Positions 15,357 through 24,988 are shown, counted from the first letter of the stretch. The stretch: DNA of 32,098 bases from an uncultured Acidobacteriia bacterium (GCA_903882645.1 CAIRXZ010000183.1:1-32098), one strand, 5' to 3'. Made by a program: numbers and translations. Notes: generated by a model from the sequence alone, not told the origin.

Positions 15357-16741
15357 CGGTGCGCCCTTCGATGTCTCGTATCTGTAGCTTCTTCCTCTTC
15401 GTCTGCGCGCTCTCGGCCGAGCCGGCCGATTGGATCTGGAGCGCGCGGTACGTCATCACCGAGAACCCGCAGCGGCGCGTCATAGATAACGGCGCGGTCG
15501 CCATCCGCGGCCAGCGCATCGTGGGCGTGGGCGCGAAGTCCGAAATCGACGCGCGCTTTCAGGCGAAACAGCGGCTGGACCGCCCCGACGCCATCCTTGC
15601 GCCCGGACTCATCGACACGCACACCCACGCCGCCATGTCGCTGTTCCGCGGCATCGCCGACGACAAGAACCTCCAGGACTGGCTGAACAAATACATTTTC
15701 CCCGCCGAAGCCAGGAACGTCTCGCCGGAATTCGTCCGCTGGGGCACGCGCCTAGGCTGCCTGGAAATGTTGCTCGGCGGAACCACCACCTTCACCGACA
15801 TGTACTACTTCGAGGACGTGGTGGCCGAAGTGGCCAAGGAGGCGGGCATGCGCGGCGTCCTTGGCGAAACCATCATCGGCTTCCCCGTGCCCGACGCCAA
15901 GACCCCCGCCGACGCGCTGAAGTTCACGGAAGGCTACTTGCGGCGTTTCCGCAACGACCCGCTGGTGGTCCCGGCCGTGGCCCCGCACGCTCTCTATACG
16001 AACTCCGACGAAACCCTCAAGGCCGCCCGCGCGCTCGCCAACAAGTACAACGCCCCGCTCGTGATGCACCTTTCCGAAACGAAGAAGGAGAACGACGACG
16101 AGCAGGCCAAGCGTCACAGGAGCCCCACCCAAACGCTCGACGCGTTGGGCGTGTTCAACGGACGGACCGTGGCCGCCCACTGCGTATGGACGAGCGCGGC
16201 CGACTTGCAGATCCTCAAGACGCGCGGCGTGGGCGTGGCGCATTGCCCTTCGAGCAACATGAAACTCGCGAGCGGCGTGGCGCCGGTTGTGAAAATGCTT
16301 GCCATGGGAATCGCCGTGGGCCTCGGTCCCGACGGTCCCGCCGGCAGCAACAACGACTTCGACATGTTCGAGGAGATGGACCTTGCGGCCAAGCTGCAAA
16401 AAGTAACCACGCTCGACCCGCGGGCGCTGCCGGCCGCCACCGCGCTGGAAATGGCCACCATTCGCGGCGCGCGCGCGCTCGGCATGGAAAAGGAAATCGG
16501 CTCGCTCGAACCTGGCAAGCGCGCCGACATGATTCTGGTGCGCCTGGATCGGCCCAACGCCGTGCCCGTGTACGATGCGATCTCGCAGATGGTCTACGCG
16601 CTCAAGGCCGCCGATGTGCGCGACGTCATGGTGGATGGCAAGCCCGTCGTGCGCGATGCGAGAATCCTGACGCTGAACGAGGACGAGATTCTGCGGAAGG
16701 CCGCGGAGTATGGCGTCAAGGTCAGCGCGTCCTTGAAATAG
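15353..16741 (+). CDS. Amidohydrolase, MTA/SAH deaminase-like, with signal peptide
   Basis: A 462-residue metal-dependent hydrolase. The ligand set is TH-T-H (H90, H92), H239 in MHLSET, H276 in AAHCVW and D327 in GLGPDG. The following GSNNDFDMFEEM is the signature of the 5'-methylthioadenosine/S-adenosylhomocysteine and chlorohydrolase group, which deaminate adenine nucleoside derivatives. Unlike the usual cytoplasmic enzymes, it begins with a hydrophobic leader (MSRICSFFLFVCALSAEPA after ATG 15371, or 6 residues longer from ATG 15353), so it is probably periplasmic. ATG 15353 overlaps the punA stop (ATGA). Last gene of the operon, where it may deaminate nucleosides before import; substrate is inferred, not proven. 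No symbol is given because MtaD identity is uncertain. Confidence 0.82.
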   Translation: MTVRPSMSRICSFFLFVCALSAEPADWIWSARYVITENPQRRVIDNGAVAIRGQRIVGVGAKSEIDARFQAKQRLDRPDAILAPGLIDTHTHAAMSLFRGIADDKNLQDWLNKYIFPAEARNVSPEFVRWGTRLGCLEMLLGGTTTFTDMYYFEDVVAEVAKEAGMRGVLGETIIGFPVPDAKTPADALKFTEGYLRRFRNDPLVVPAVAPHALYTNSDETLKAARALANKYNAPLVMHLSETKKENDDEQAKRHRSPTQTLDALGVFNGRTVAAHCVWTSAADLQILKTRGVGVAHCPSSNMKLASGVAPVVKMLAMGIAVGLGPDGPAGSNNDFDMFEEMDLAAKLQKVTTLDPRALPAATALEMATIRGARALGMEKEIGSLEPGKRADMILVRLDRPNAVPVYDAISQMVYALKAADVRDVMVDGKPVVRDARILTLNEDEILRKAAEYGVKVSASLK

Positions 16742-16747
16742 TGTGGA

Positions 16748-16899
16748 AGTGGGGCGGACCTCCCGGTCTGCCTTCTTGTCGCCCGGCGCTGTCAGATGGC
16801 CGCGACTTGATAATGTAGCGCGCCGGGATTCAGTTGGGTGGCCAGCCTTTCTCATACGGGCGTCGCGGAAAGAAGGCAGACCAGGAGGTCCGCCCCACT
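16748..16899. repeat. 30-bp inverted repeat, each arm itself a hairpin (REPIN-like)
   Basis: Arms 16748-16777 and 16870-16899 are reverse complements at 29 of 30 positions and enclose 92 nt. Each arm starts AGTGGGGC and contains a small hairpin (GGCGGACC, a TCC-type loop, GGTCTGCC). The element begins 6 nt after the stop of the amidohydrolase gene and ends about 120 nt before the ADOP permease gene. The remaining spacer up to 17019 shows no gene; a GGAGAGGGAAG run at 16992-17002 is the only ribosome-binding-like stretch near the permease start. Confidence 0.85.
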
Positions 16900-17019
16900 G
16901 GCCGTCCGCTTTCGAACAGCTTGTCCCGCAATCGCTACGTTACGTCCGCCATCCTTCCGGTCAACCGCAATAGAATCAAGTGAATACCGCTTGGAGAGGG
17001 AAGTGCTGGTTATGCTGGC

Positions 17020-19437
17020 ATGGGTTTCGTGAACGAATTCACGCGCGATCTCCGGCAGGCCGCCCGCGTGCTGCGGAAAAGTCCTGTCGCCACGTGCGTC
17101 GCGATCCTGGCGCTGGCCCTGGGTATCGGCGTGAACGTATCGTCGTTCATCAGGGTCGATGCCATGATCCTGCACCCGCTGCCCTATCCCCGCCTGGAGC
17201 GAATCGCGACGGTATGGGAAACGCTCCCCAAGACCGGCGCCCAGCGAAACGCTTTCGCGCCCGCCGATTTCTTCGATCTCAAGGACCGGAGCCATTCGTT
17301 CGAGGAACTGGCGGCCTGCCGCGACTGGGAAGTCAGTCTGACCGGCGCCGGGAACCCCGAACACGTGCGCGCGGTTCTTGTCTCGCCGGGTTTCTTCACC
17401 GTGCTGGGCATCCAGGCCGCGCTCGGCCGGACGTTTACGTCCGACGACTACCGGATCGCCGGCAAGGATGTCGCCGTTGTGAGCGAAGGCTTCTGGAAGA
17501 GCCGCCTGGCAGCCGCGCCCGATGCGGCCGGCAAATCCATTTCACTTGACGGACGCGCCTACGCCATCGCCGGCATCATGCCCGACGATTTCGATTTCCC
17601 CTTGGGAACGGATGTCTGGGTTCCTCTGGTTCCGGACCCGGCCGGCCGGCATGACCGCGCGTCGCACGGGCTGATGGCCGTTGGCCTGCTGAAGCCGAAC
17701 GTGTCCGCCGCGCGCGCCGGCGCCGAAGCCGCGGTCATCGCCGCCGGTCTCGCGCAACAGTACCCAACCACGAATGAAGGCCGCGGCATGCTTGCCGTGC
17801 CCCTGCGCGACATGGCCGAGGGGGTGACGGGCCGTTTCGTTTGGACGCTGCTGGGCGCGGCCGGCTTCGTGCTGCTCCTGGCCTGCGCGAACGTCGGGAA
17901 CCTCCACATGGCTCGCGCGGCCAACCGGCGGAAGGAGATGGCGGTGCGCGTGGCGCTGGGGGCCGGCCGTCTCCGGATTGCCCGCCAGTTGCTCGCGGAG
18001 AGCGTTTTGATTTCCGCCGCCGCGGGCGTTCTCGGACTCCTGCTGGCAAGCTGGGACAACGACCACATGAAGTCTCAAATCCCCGCGATCGTGTCGAGGT
18101 GGGTTCCCGGCATCCGCAATATGCGAATCGATTCCACCGTGATCCTCTTCACGCTGGCCCTTTCGCTCGCGGCCGGCGTTCTGTGCAGCCTGCCCGCGAT
18201 CCTTCATCTGGCGTGCGGGAAAAGCCGGGCGAATCCGGCCGATGCGCTTCGCGAGCGCGCCGGCAGCGGCCCCGGCGCGGCGGGCAGCCGCATGCGAGCC
18301 GCGCTCATCGTCTCCGAGCTCGCGATGGCGCTCGTGTTGCTGACCGGCGCCGGCTTCATGGTCCAGGTTTTCAACCATCTTCTGGAACGCGATCAGGGCT
18401 ACGATCCCAAGAACGCGCTCACGATGCGCGTGTCTTTACCCCCGGCCGCGTATGGCCAGCCCGCCGGCATCGCATCGTTCTACGGCCGCGCGCTCGATGG
18501 GTTGGCATCGGTCCCCGGCGTGACGGCGGCAGGGCTTTCCTCTTCGTTTGGGCCCGCCGAACGCCTCGGCATCGAAGGAAGGCCCGAGGCCCGGCCCGGC
18601 GACCCGCATCCCGAAGTCATCGCCATCGGCGGCCGGTATCTCGATGCCATGCGAATCCCTCTGCTGGAGGGGCGCTCCATCTCCGAACGCGACAGCCGGG
18701 ACTCGCCCCGCGTCGTGGTCGTCAGTGAAAGCGTGGCTCGCTATTATTGGCCCGGCGCCAGCGCTATCGGCCGGCATATACGGATCGGCGGTGAAACGGA
18801 CTGGCTCACGGTGGCAGGCGTATCGGGAGATATCAAGGACTGGTTCTTCGGCCGGGCTCAACCGGCGGCCTATATCCCGTACGCCCAATCCCCGCCCTCT
18901 TCCGCCACGTTCGTCCTGCGCACCGCGGGCGACCCACACCAGGCCGCCGCGCCCGCTCGGTCCAGGATCGCGGGCATAGACCACGATCTGCCCGTGTATG
19001 AAGTGAAAACCCTGGAAGAGGCCGTCGCGGAAATGCGGTCCGGCGTGCGTGGGGCGGCCATCGCCATGAACACCTACGCGATAATCGCTCTGCTGTTGGC
19101 CATCACGGGCGTGTACGCCGTCATCTCGTATTTCGTCGCCGCGCGCACCCACGACATCGGCATTCGGATGGCGCTCGGGGCGGACCGCGCCGAAGTGCTG
19201 GAGACGATCATGCGCCAGACCGCGCGCCTCACCGCCGCTGCGTTGGCGTGCGGCATCCCGCTCGCCATCGTACTGACCCGCGTCATGGCGAGCGCGCTCT
19301 ATGCCGGCATCCACGCCGGCGCGGGAAGCTTCGCGCTGCTTACCGCCATACTGATCGCCGCCGCTTTCGCCGCCAGCCATTTCCCCGCGCGCCGCGCCAT
19401 GAGCATCGACCCCATGACCGCCCTGCGCGACGAATAG
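17020..19437 (+). CDS. ADOP-family ABC-type permease (TIGR03434-like)
   Basis: An 805-residue inner-membrane protein with two MacB-PCD/FtsX modules in tandem, the layout of acidobacterial duplicated orphan permeases. The first module has a membrane segment near 25-47 (VAILALALGIGVNVSSF), a periplasmic domain, and three segments around FVWTLLGAAGFVLLLACANV, with the coupling motif RRKEMAVRVALGAGRLRI. The second begins at ALIVSELAMALVLLTGAGFM and ends with YAIIALLLAITGVYAVISYF and the matching motif RTHDIGIRMALGADRAEV. No ATPase gene is adjacent, as usual for the family; the substrate is unknown (MacB relatives export peptides or lipoprotein cargo mechanically). ATG 17020 gives MGFVNEFTRDLRQAARVLRK, a typical start. 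Convergent with the VWFA gene. Confidence 0.9.
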   Translation: MGFVNEFTRDLRQAARVLRKSPVATCVAILALALGIGVNVSSFIRVDAMILHPLPYPRLERIATVWETLPKTGAQRNAFAPADFFDLKDRSHSFEELAACRDWEVSLTGAGNPEHVRAVLVSPGFFTVLGIQAALGRTFTSDDYRIAGKDVAVVSEGFWKSRLAAAPDAAGKSISLDGRAYAIAGIMPDDFDFPLGTDVWVPLVPDPAGRHDRASHGLMAVGLLKPNVSAARAGAEAAVIAAGLAQQYPTTNEGRGMLAVPLRDMAEGVTGRFVWTLLGAAGFVLLLACANVGNLHMARAANRRKEMAVRVALGAGRLRIARQLLAESVLISAAAGVLGLLLASWDNDHMKSQIPAIVSRWVPGIRNMRIDSTVILFTLALSLAAGVLCSLPAILHLACGKSRANPADALRERAGSGPGAAGSRMRAALIVSELAMALVLLTGAGFMVQVFNHLLERDQGYDPKNALTMRVSLPPAAYGQPAGIASFYGRALDGLASVPGVTAAGLSSSFGPAERLGIEGRPEARPGDPHPEVIAIGGRYLDAMRIPLLEGRSISERDSRDSPRVVVVSESVARYYWPGASAIGRHIRIGGETDWLTVAGVSGDIKDWFFGRAQPAAYIPYAQSPPSSATFVLRTAGDPHQAAAPARSRIAGIDHDLPVYEVKTLEEAVAEMRSGVRGAAIAMNTYAIIALLLAITGVYAVISYFVAARTHDIGIRMALGADRAEVLETIMRQTARLTAAALACGIPLAIVLTRVMASALYAGIHAGAGSFALLTAILIAAAFAASHFPARRAMSIDPMTALRDE

Positions 19438-19528
19438 AGACGGAGCAGCGGGACGGACCATCGTCGTTTGTGATCGGCCTCTCTTACGCGAGTCTGGAAA
19501 GCCATATCGGGCCTATTTCGGCAGGCGC

Positions 19529-21721
19529 CTACGGGACCAGCAGCACCGGCGCCTGCCAGAACGCCGCCCTCTGCCCCCCGGGATCGAGCACCGTAACCTG
19601 GCAGTTATATCTGCCGGGCTGAAGCTTGTTCAAGGACAAACTGAACCGGAGCGGCGCCGTCTTCAGTTTGTTATCCATGGCTGCGGCCACGGCGAGCGGC
19701 GGCGTCTCGAACGCCTTCGTTTGCCCCCGGTAGAAAGTTACAAACGCGATCAGCGGTTGAGTCGCCGTCGCTCCCCGCTGGTACGCCTGAAGATACACGA
19801 ACAGGTCCCGGCTCTTGCTGAACACCCGGTTCACGCTCGGAATCAGCTTCTGTCCATCCTGGATCAGCGGGTTGGTAGCGCCGGACTTGTCCTTGTCTTT
19901 CGCGCTGAAAACCGCATCCTTGAGGTCCACGCGCTGGCCGCTTAGCACCACCGAGCTGATCGGAATCCGCTGCTGTTCCTTGTTCAAATTCGGGATAACG
20001 AACCTGTTCATGTAGGTTCCGATCCTGCCGGTCTCGTCGTCGCGGGCCAAAAGCTTTAACGTGTACGTCCCGGGCAGGAGCGTAAGGGCCGTGTCGTATT
20101 GAATCGGCTGCCTCGATAACTGGGCCGCGGTTTCGCCGGTCAGCTTGATGTCCACTTTGTCGCGCACGTTGCCGACGGTCACGTTGTACTCGTCCTTCAC
20201 CTCGCCGATGAAGTCGATGAGCGTGTGGTCGGCGCCGCCGCGCCGCGCCAGCGCCAGCTCGCTCCCCGGAATCTTGATCACCATCGGAACGAAGTACTCG
20301 GCCGAGTTCAACTGGAAGTAATCCACCTCCGAGGCGATAGTAAGTTCCGTAATCGGGTCGCCAAGCATCAGCGCTTCCTGGAGCTGTCGTTCCTTCTCGG
20401 CGGTGGTGAACTTACTGAATTGTTTCTTGGCCCAGTAACCCTGGCGAAAATCCAGCTTGGCGGACAAATCGCGGTTGACCGCGATCTTGATCCGGCGATA
20501 GCGCCCGTCCAGGTTCAAATTGGCGGAGTAATATCCGATGATGTAATAGTCGGAGATGGCCTTCTGCGCCTCGACGATCCCCACCGACAGGTCGTTATTG
20601 TCGAGCAGCGCCTTTCCGCCCGTATCCGCTGCCAGCGCGTGCAGCGTATCCTGCGATTTCTGAAAGTTGCCCGTCGCGGCCAGCGCCGATGCGCCCGAAT
20701 ACATGCCCAGTCCGCCAGGCGATCCCCTTGAAGCGTCGCCCAGCGGCGCCATCGCCACCAGGCCGCGCGCGTCGATCGTGAAGAAGGAGACGTTGGCGCG
20801 GATGGCGGCGTTGGTGGTGGCCTGGAATTGCGCCTGGTTGTCCACTCCATTCAGTTGCAGGCCGCTGGCGAAGTAAACCAGGACCTTCTTTTCGTTGAGC
20901 GAACCTAACATCTGCACGGCCGTCTGCAACGCGGCCAACTGGCGGTCGGTGTTGAAAAGGTTGAATTCGCTGTCGTCCTCGCCGAAGGCGGTGCCGTAGT
21001 CCGCGGCGCTGTCGTCGTTGTTCGTCTCGTCGAAACCCTGGCCCTCTCCGATGAACAGCTTGTTGACCGTCTTCTCCAGCTCATCGCGATCGTCGGTGAA
21101 ATCGTCCAGCACGTGGACGCCGTCGGAAAACGACATGATCGACACCAGGTCGGACGGCGTCATTTGCTTCTGAAGGAATTTGAGCGCCGCCGCCTGCGCC
21201 CGCGCCTGGTCCTGGGGCGGCATCGCGCCCATGTCGAAATACAGCACCATCAGGCGGTGGTTCCGGTAGCGTATGTCTCCGGGCCGCTCGGGCGCGATCT
21301 GGTTTCGAGTGACGGGTTCGATCTTGGGCTTCTCAACCGGCGCCGGCCCCGCCGCGGGGGATGGGCCCGCCGGCGGGGCGGCGGGCGCGATGGGAGTCTC
21401 ATCGAGGGTCTGGTATTCGCAGAAGCTCACGGTTTGCGCCACGCCATCCTCGGTCACCGTGAAATCCTTGGCTGTCAAACCCACGATGGGCTTGCCGCTC
21501 TTGTCAGTGACGGAGACCGTCTCGATTACCAAATTCGCATTGGCCTGAAACCGGGCGTTTGCGTCCGCCGCTTGCGGCGGATTCCCGACCGGCGCTTGTT
21601 GCGCCGCCAGGGTGATAGCAAGAAGCGCCGCCCATGCCAGCCTTGTGGGGCCGGCCCTTTTGGGCTGCCGCCGGGCTTCCGCCCGGCGTTCGGCCTGCCA
21701 GGTCGTCTCTATGTTTCGCAT
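19529..21721 (-). CDS. VWFA-related protein (TIGR03436-like), exported
   Basis: A 730-residue protein. A long basic N-terminus and a hydrophobic segment (RLAWAALLAITLAA, 27-40) suggest export. Residues 60-105 (NLVIETVSVTDKSGKPIVGL, then AKDFTVTEDG) are the conserved opening of acidobacterial VWFA-related proteins. A Pro/Ala linker (108-135) leads into a von Willebrand A fold (about 155-400) that includes LVSIMSFSDGVHVLDDF and VLVYFASGLQLNG. The metal site that should read DxSxS is DMGAM (163-167), so metal-dependent adhesion may be lost. The C-terminal half holds beta-rich domains with a Pro-Gly-rich TLLPGTYTLKLLARD stretch. Its ATG lies 3 nt after the stop of the upstream TonB-dependent receptor, so the two are probably made together. 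Confidence 0.82.
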   Translation of the reverse strand: MRNIETTWQAERRAEARRQPKRAGPTRLAWAALLAITLAAQQAPVGNPPQAADANARFQANANLVIETVSVTDKSGKPIVGLTAKDFTVTEDGVAQTVSFCEYQTLDETPIAPAAPPAGPSPAAGPAPVEKPKIEPVTRNQIAPERPGDIRYRNHRLMVLYFDMGAMPPQDQARAQAAALKFLQKQMTPSDLVSIMSFSDGVHVLDDFTDDRDELEKTVNKLFIGEGQGFDETNNDDSAADYGTAFGEDDSEFNLFNTDRQLAALQTAVQMLGSLNEKKVLVYFASGLQLNGVDNQAQFQATTNAAIRANVSFFTIDARGLVAMAPLGDASRGSPGGLGMYSGASALAATGNFQKSQDTLHALAADTGGKALLDNNDLSVGIVEAQKAISDYYIIGYYSANLNLDGRYRRIKIAVNRDLSAKLDFRQGYWAKKQFSKFTTAEKERQLQEALMLGDPITELTIASEVDYFQLNSAEYFVPMVIKIPGSELALARRGGADHTLIDFIGEVKDEYNVTVGNVRDKVDIKLTGETAAQLSRQPIQYDTALTLLPGTYTLKLLARDDETGRIGTYMNRFVIPNLNKEQQRIPISSVVLSGQRVDLKDAVFSAKDKDKSGATNPLIQDGQKLIPSVNRVFSKSRDLFVYLQAYQRGATATQPLIAFVTFYRGQTKAFETPPLAVAAAMDNKLKTAPLRFSLSLNKLQPGRYNCQVTVLDPGGQRAAFWQAPVLLVP

Positions 21722-21724
21722 GGC

Positions 21725-24700
21725 TCAGAACCTCACTCGCAAAGTCGCTTGCAGGCTGCGCATGGCGTTGGCGGTAGTCGGCAGCCCGAACTGCGCGCTG
21801 GTCACGGTCGTGTTCCAGGAGGGATACGTGACGTGGTTCAGCGCGTTGTAGGCGTCAAACCGCAGATCGACCCTGTCGAACGTTCGCGCCATGGAGGCGT
21901 TCAGCCCGAACTGCGCCGGGCCGGCAATCGAGTTTCTCCCGGCATTGCCCCACTGGCCCGCCGCGGGAGCCCGGAACGCGGCCGGATTCAGATAGCGGCC
22001 CGCCCCGGTCGGGTTGAGCGTTACCCCGGTGGCATCCGGCCGGATGGTTCCGGTGACGCCCGTTCCCTGTACCGCTGTGAGATAGACCGGCGTCTCGGGC
22101 AGACCCGTGCCGGCCGTGATCTGTGTGACGAAGGTCCACCCCTTCGCCAGTGCGCCCGTCCAGCCGCGCAGAAGCGTGCCTCCTCCGACTCCCATCCCGG
22201 TGGTGTACTGCCCCTGCACGCTCAACAGGTGGCGCTGGTCGAAGTTCGAAGGCCCCCGTTCGGCGCTCAAGTCGAGCCAGTTCTGCGCGATCAACGAGCC
22301 TCCCTGGCCCCGTCCGCCCAGCGCCGCGTCGTCGAACGATCTCGAGAACGTGTATTGGACGCTCCCGGCGAAACCGTTGTGCATGCGCCGCCGCAACTGG
22401 ATCATCCCGGCCTCGCGCGTCGAATTGCCGTTGGAAGTCAGGTACGCGAATCCCGCCGGACACGTGGGACACGGGTTCGCCGCGCCGATTGGATAAGTAT
22501 TGGGCAGAAATACCTGGGCGCCGCGCGTCCCTTTGATTCCGAGATATGTCAGCGTCATGACCGTGGAGTTAGTCACGTCCTTCTGCACCGACGCCTGCCA
22601 GTTCTGCGAGTAGCCCACCCGGAAACTCGGATCGATGGCGAAGGTGTTGGGCGTGCTTGCGGGAGAAGCGTTGAACCCATTGGCCAGCGTCAGCGGATTC
22701 CCGGGGCTGTTCTGAACGCTCAGGCTCTTCGAGAGCGGGGATTGCTGCGCCATCTGCGGCGCGATCGATTGGTACACCGAAGTGTTGTAGTAGACCCCAT
22801 ACCCGGCGCGGACCACCATCGACGATGCCAGAAATGGGTGCCACGCCAGCGCAATGCGCGGTTCGAAGCCGTGTTTGTCCGGTTGAACCAGGGACGCCGG
22901 ATACTTTTGGCGGGTCAGCGCGCCCGTCGGACTGCTGCCCAGCACCGGCGCCACGGCCGTGAAGCCCGGCGCTATATCCAGGTTCACCAGGCGGCCGTAT
23001 CGTTCGCTAATCGGCGAGCCGTATTCCCAGCGCATCCCCGCGTTCAGGGTCAGCCGCGGACTCACTCTCCAATCGTCCGTGAAAAAGCCGTCCCACATCG
23101 AAGCCCGGAAGTACTTATCGGCGTTGCCGAAAGCGATGGAGCTGGTGTCTGGAATTCCCAGCAGGAAATCGGCGAAGTCGCTGCCGGTTCCGGGCGCCGG
23201 AACCCCGTTCAGGATCGCTTGCGTGGCCGCTCCGGTGAAGGTAAAAGTGCCGCGCGGGTCCTGTTGCGACAAGTAGTTGAATTGCTGCCGCCGGAAATCG
23301 GCGCCAAACGAGAAGTTGTGCGGCCTGGGCATCCACATCCCCGAAAAAGTCAGCGCGCTGGTCTGCGTGCGCGTGAAGGACTGCTGGGCGTCCGAGATCC
23401 CCGCGATGCCGCTCGAAAAGTTGAGAGCCGGCGGGCCCCAATTCAAAGGCTCCTGGTCGTTGCCCGTGATGCCCGCGTCGCCCGAAACGTTAATTCGGTC
23501 CGCGAAGTACGGCGTGGTGCGGTTGGCCGCCCGGCTGTACTGGTAACCCAGGCTTGTGTTCAGCCGCTGCCCGAAAATGTGCCGCCAGGTTCCGCTGGCG
23601 GTCAAACCATTCATGCCGGCGTCGTCCACAAAACCCAGCAGGTTCGGGCTCGTGGTGGTGCTCCTCTGATACGCGAAGTTGCCGTTTACGAAGTTCTTTG
23701 AATTGAGCGTCCGGTTCACGCGCGATTGCACAGCGTCCTGGCTGGTGACGCCGACGATCGGAATCTGGTAGTTGTACGCGCCGCCGCCCCCGAAATTCGG
23801 CTGCGGGTAGAGGCTCAGCAGGGCCTGCGCCTGCGGGCTGATCCGCTGGGCGATCGAATTGCCGGGGATCGGTAACCTCGTCGTGGGGTCGTAAAGCTGC
23901 ACGGGTTGCCCGAGGGGACTGAGAACCTGCGAGAAATCGCCGCCCCGCATCGCAAGCGTTGGCATCAGACCGCTCTGCGTGCTGGCATTGCGGTTCCGCG
24001 TTCCCTGGTAGTTCAGAAAGAACTGGCCGTTGCTGCGCAGCACGTGAGGAATCATTAGCGGGCCTCCGAACGATCCCCCGAAGCGAGCGTGGCTGTAGGC
24101 CGGCTTGAGAGTATCCTGCCCGGTCAACGAGAAGGCGCGCGCATCCAGTGCGGAGTTATCCAGGATGAAACTCACGTCGCCGTTGTACCGGGAGCCAAAG
24201 CCTTTACGCGCATTGCCGATGGCCCGTCTCTCCACCCGGTTGCTCACGCTCCCGTTCACCACCATGGCATCGGCGGCGTTCTGATTGGAATCGCCCGCCG
24301 CCGAGACCAGGCTTGCTTCCTCACTCGCGGCCCCGGCGTCTCCCGATGCGTTCACGTCCGCCCGCTGAAAGCCGGTTTGCGCGTTTGTTGGAGGAGCGGC
24401 CGCGGTCTTTTTCCCGTTTGCTTTCGCGCTGGTGGGCTGCACGGCGCCGGGAGACGCGGCCGTCGCCGGCGCGCTGGCCACAACGGGCCCCGAGGCCGCC
24501 GGCGCCGGTGGCGCCTTCGTCGTGTCGGCCTTCATCGCATCGAGCGGCAGCAGCTTCATTTCCCATTCCGGACTGGGCGCGTTCGGCGCGATTCCCACCT
24601 CCTGTTTGAGCGTGGCGAAGCAGAGCATCTCGACCTGGATCGTCCAGACCCCATCCGCCAAGTCGGGGAAAGAATAGAGGCCCTGCTGGTCGGTGACGGC

Positions 24701-24859
24701 GGTCAGTTTCTTGTCGCCCTGCATCGCCGTCACGGTGGCGCCCGGAACCGGGAGGCCGCCGAATTTCACCTGTCCGTGGTGCTCGGACGCCGCCAGCCCG
24801 AAGACCGCCAGACACGTCAGAATGGAATACCACAGGTACTTACGATTGCGTCTCCACAT
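21725..24859 (-). CDS. TonB-dependent receptor-like outer-membrane protein (Oar type)
   Basis: A 1044-residue protein from ATG 24859 (MWRRNRKYLWYSILTCLAVF, signal peptide); an in-frame TTG 16 codons upstream is a less likely start. A short carboxypeptidase-regulatory-like domain (PVPGATVTAMQGDKKLTAVT) is followed by a long Ala/Pro/Thr-rich linker (about 110-195), then plug-like and barrel regions with FGGSFGGPLMIP, FFLNYQGTRNRN, repeated aromatic-rich strands, and a C-terminal end QATLRVRF with the terminal aromatic residue expected of outer-membrane barrels. A CPTCPAG stretch sits in one loop. It is likely an importer or surface receptor of unknown ligand, made together with the VWFA protein 3 nt downstream, which suggests a joint envelope function. 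Confidence 0.86.
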   Translation of the reverse strand: MWRRNRKYLWYSILTCLAVFGLAASEHHGQVKFGGLPVPGATVTAMQGDKKLTAVTDQQGLYSFPDLADGVWTIQVEMLCFATLKQEVGIAPNAPSPEWEMKLLPLDAMKADTTKAPPAPAASGPVVASAPATAASPGAVQPTSAKANGKKTAAAPPTNAQTGFQRADVNASGDAGAASEEASLVSAAGDSNQNAADAMVVNGSVSNRVERRAIGNARKGFGSRYNGDVSFILDNSALDARAFSLTGQDTLKPAYSHARFGGSFGGPLMIPHVLRSNGQFFLNYQGTRNRNASTQSGLMPTLAMRGGDFSQVLSPLGQPVQLYDPTTRLPIPGNSIAQRISPQAQALLSLYPQPNFGGGGAYNYQIPIVGVTSQDAVQSRVNRTLNSKNFVNGNFAYQRSTTTSPNLLGFVDDAGMNGLTASGTWRHIFGQRLNTSLGYQYSRAANRTTPYFADRINVSGDAGITGNDQEPLNWGPPALNFSSGIAGISDAQQSFTRTQTSALTFSGMWMPRPHNFSFGADFRRQQFNYLSQQDPRGTFTFTGAATQAILNGVPAPGTGSDFADFLLGIPDTSSIAFGNADKYFRASMWDGFFTDDWRVSPRLTLNAGMRWEYGSPISERYGRLVNLDIAPGFTAVAPVLGSSPTGALTRQKYPASLVQPDKHGFEPRIALAWHPFLASSMVVRAGYGVYYNTSVYQSIAPQMAQQSPLSKSLSVQNSPGNPLTLANGFNASPASTPNTFAIDPSFRVGYSQNWQASVQKDVTNSTVMTLTYLGIKGTRGAQVFLPNTYPIGAANPCPTCPAGFAYLTSNGNSTREAGMIQLRRRMHNGFAGSVQYTFSRSFDDAALGGRGQGGSLIAQNWLDLSAERGPSNFDQRHLLSVQGQYTTGMGVGGGTLLRGWTGALAKGWTFVTQITAGTGLPETPVYLTAVQGTGVTGTIRPDATGVTLNPTGAGRYLNPAAFRAPAAGQWGNAGRNSIAGPAQFGLNASMARTFDRVDLRFDAYNALNHVTYPSWNTTVTSAQFGLPTTANAMRSLQATLRVRF

Positions 24860-24941
24860 TAGAACGTCTGTATCCAATCTGCTTTCGTGGCGCCGATCGA
24901 ACCGCAACCGTTGGCAGGTTGCCGAAAAACACTTCTTAGCG

Positions 24942-24988
24942 GCGTGGCGCAGACTCTCAGTCTGCCGCGTCCCGACTCATCGGGACGC
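24942..24988 (+). repeat. Two adjacent short hairpins (REP-like unit)
   Basis: GCAGACT-ctc-AGTCTGC (24949-24965), preceded by GCGTGGC, is followed at once by GCGTCCCGA-ctca-TCGGGACGC (24967-24988), a perfect 9-bp stem. The flank and the two-hairpin order resemble the units at 4815 and 14400, with different stem sequences. Confidence 0.65.

Noticed and set aside
21113-23701. An 862-codon plus-strand open frame opposite the VWFA and TonB-receptor genes
   Set aside because: It spans the junction of two real minus-strand genes, is Arg-rich and has no domain character; a shadow of high-GC coding DNA.
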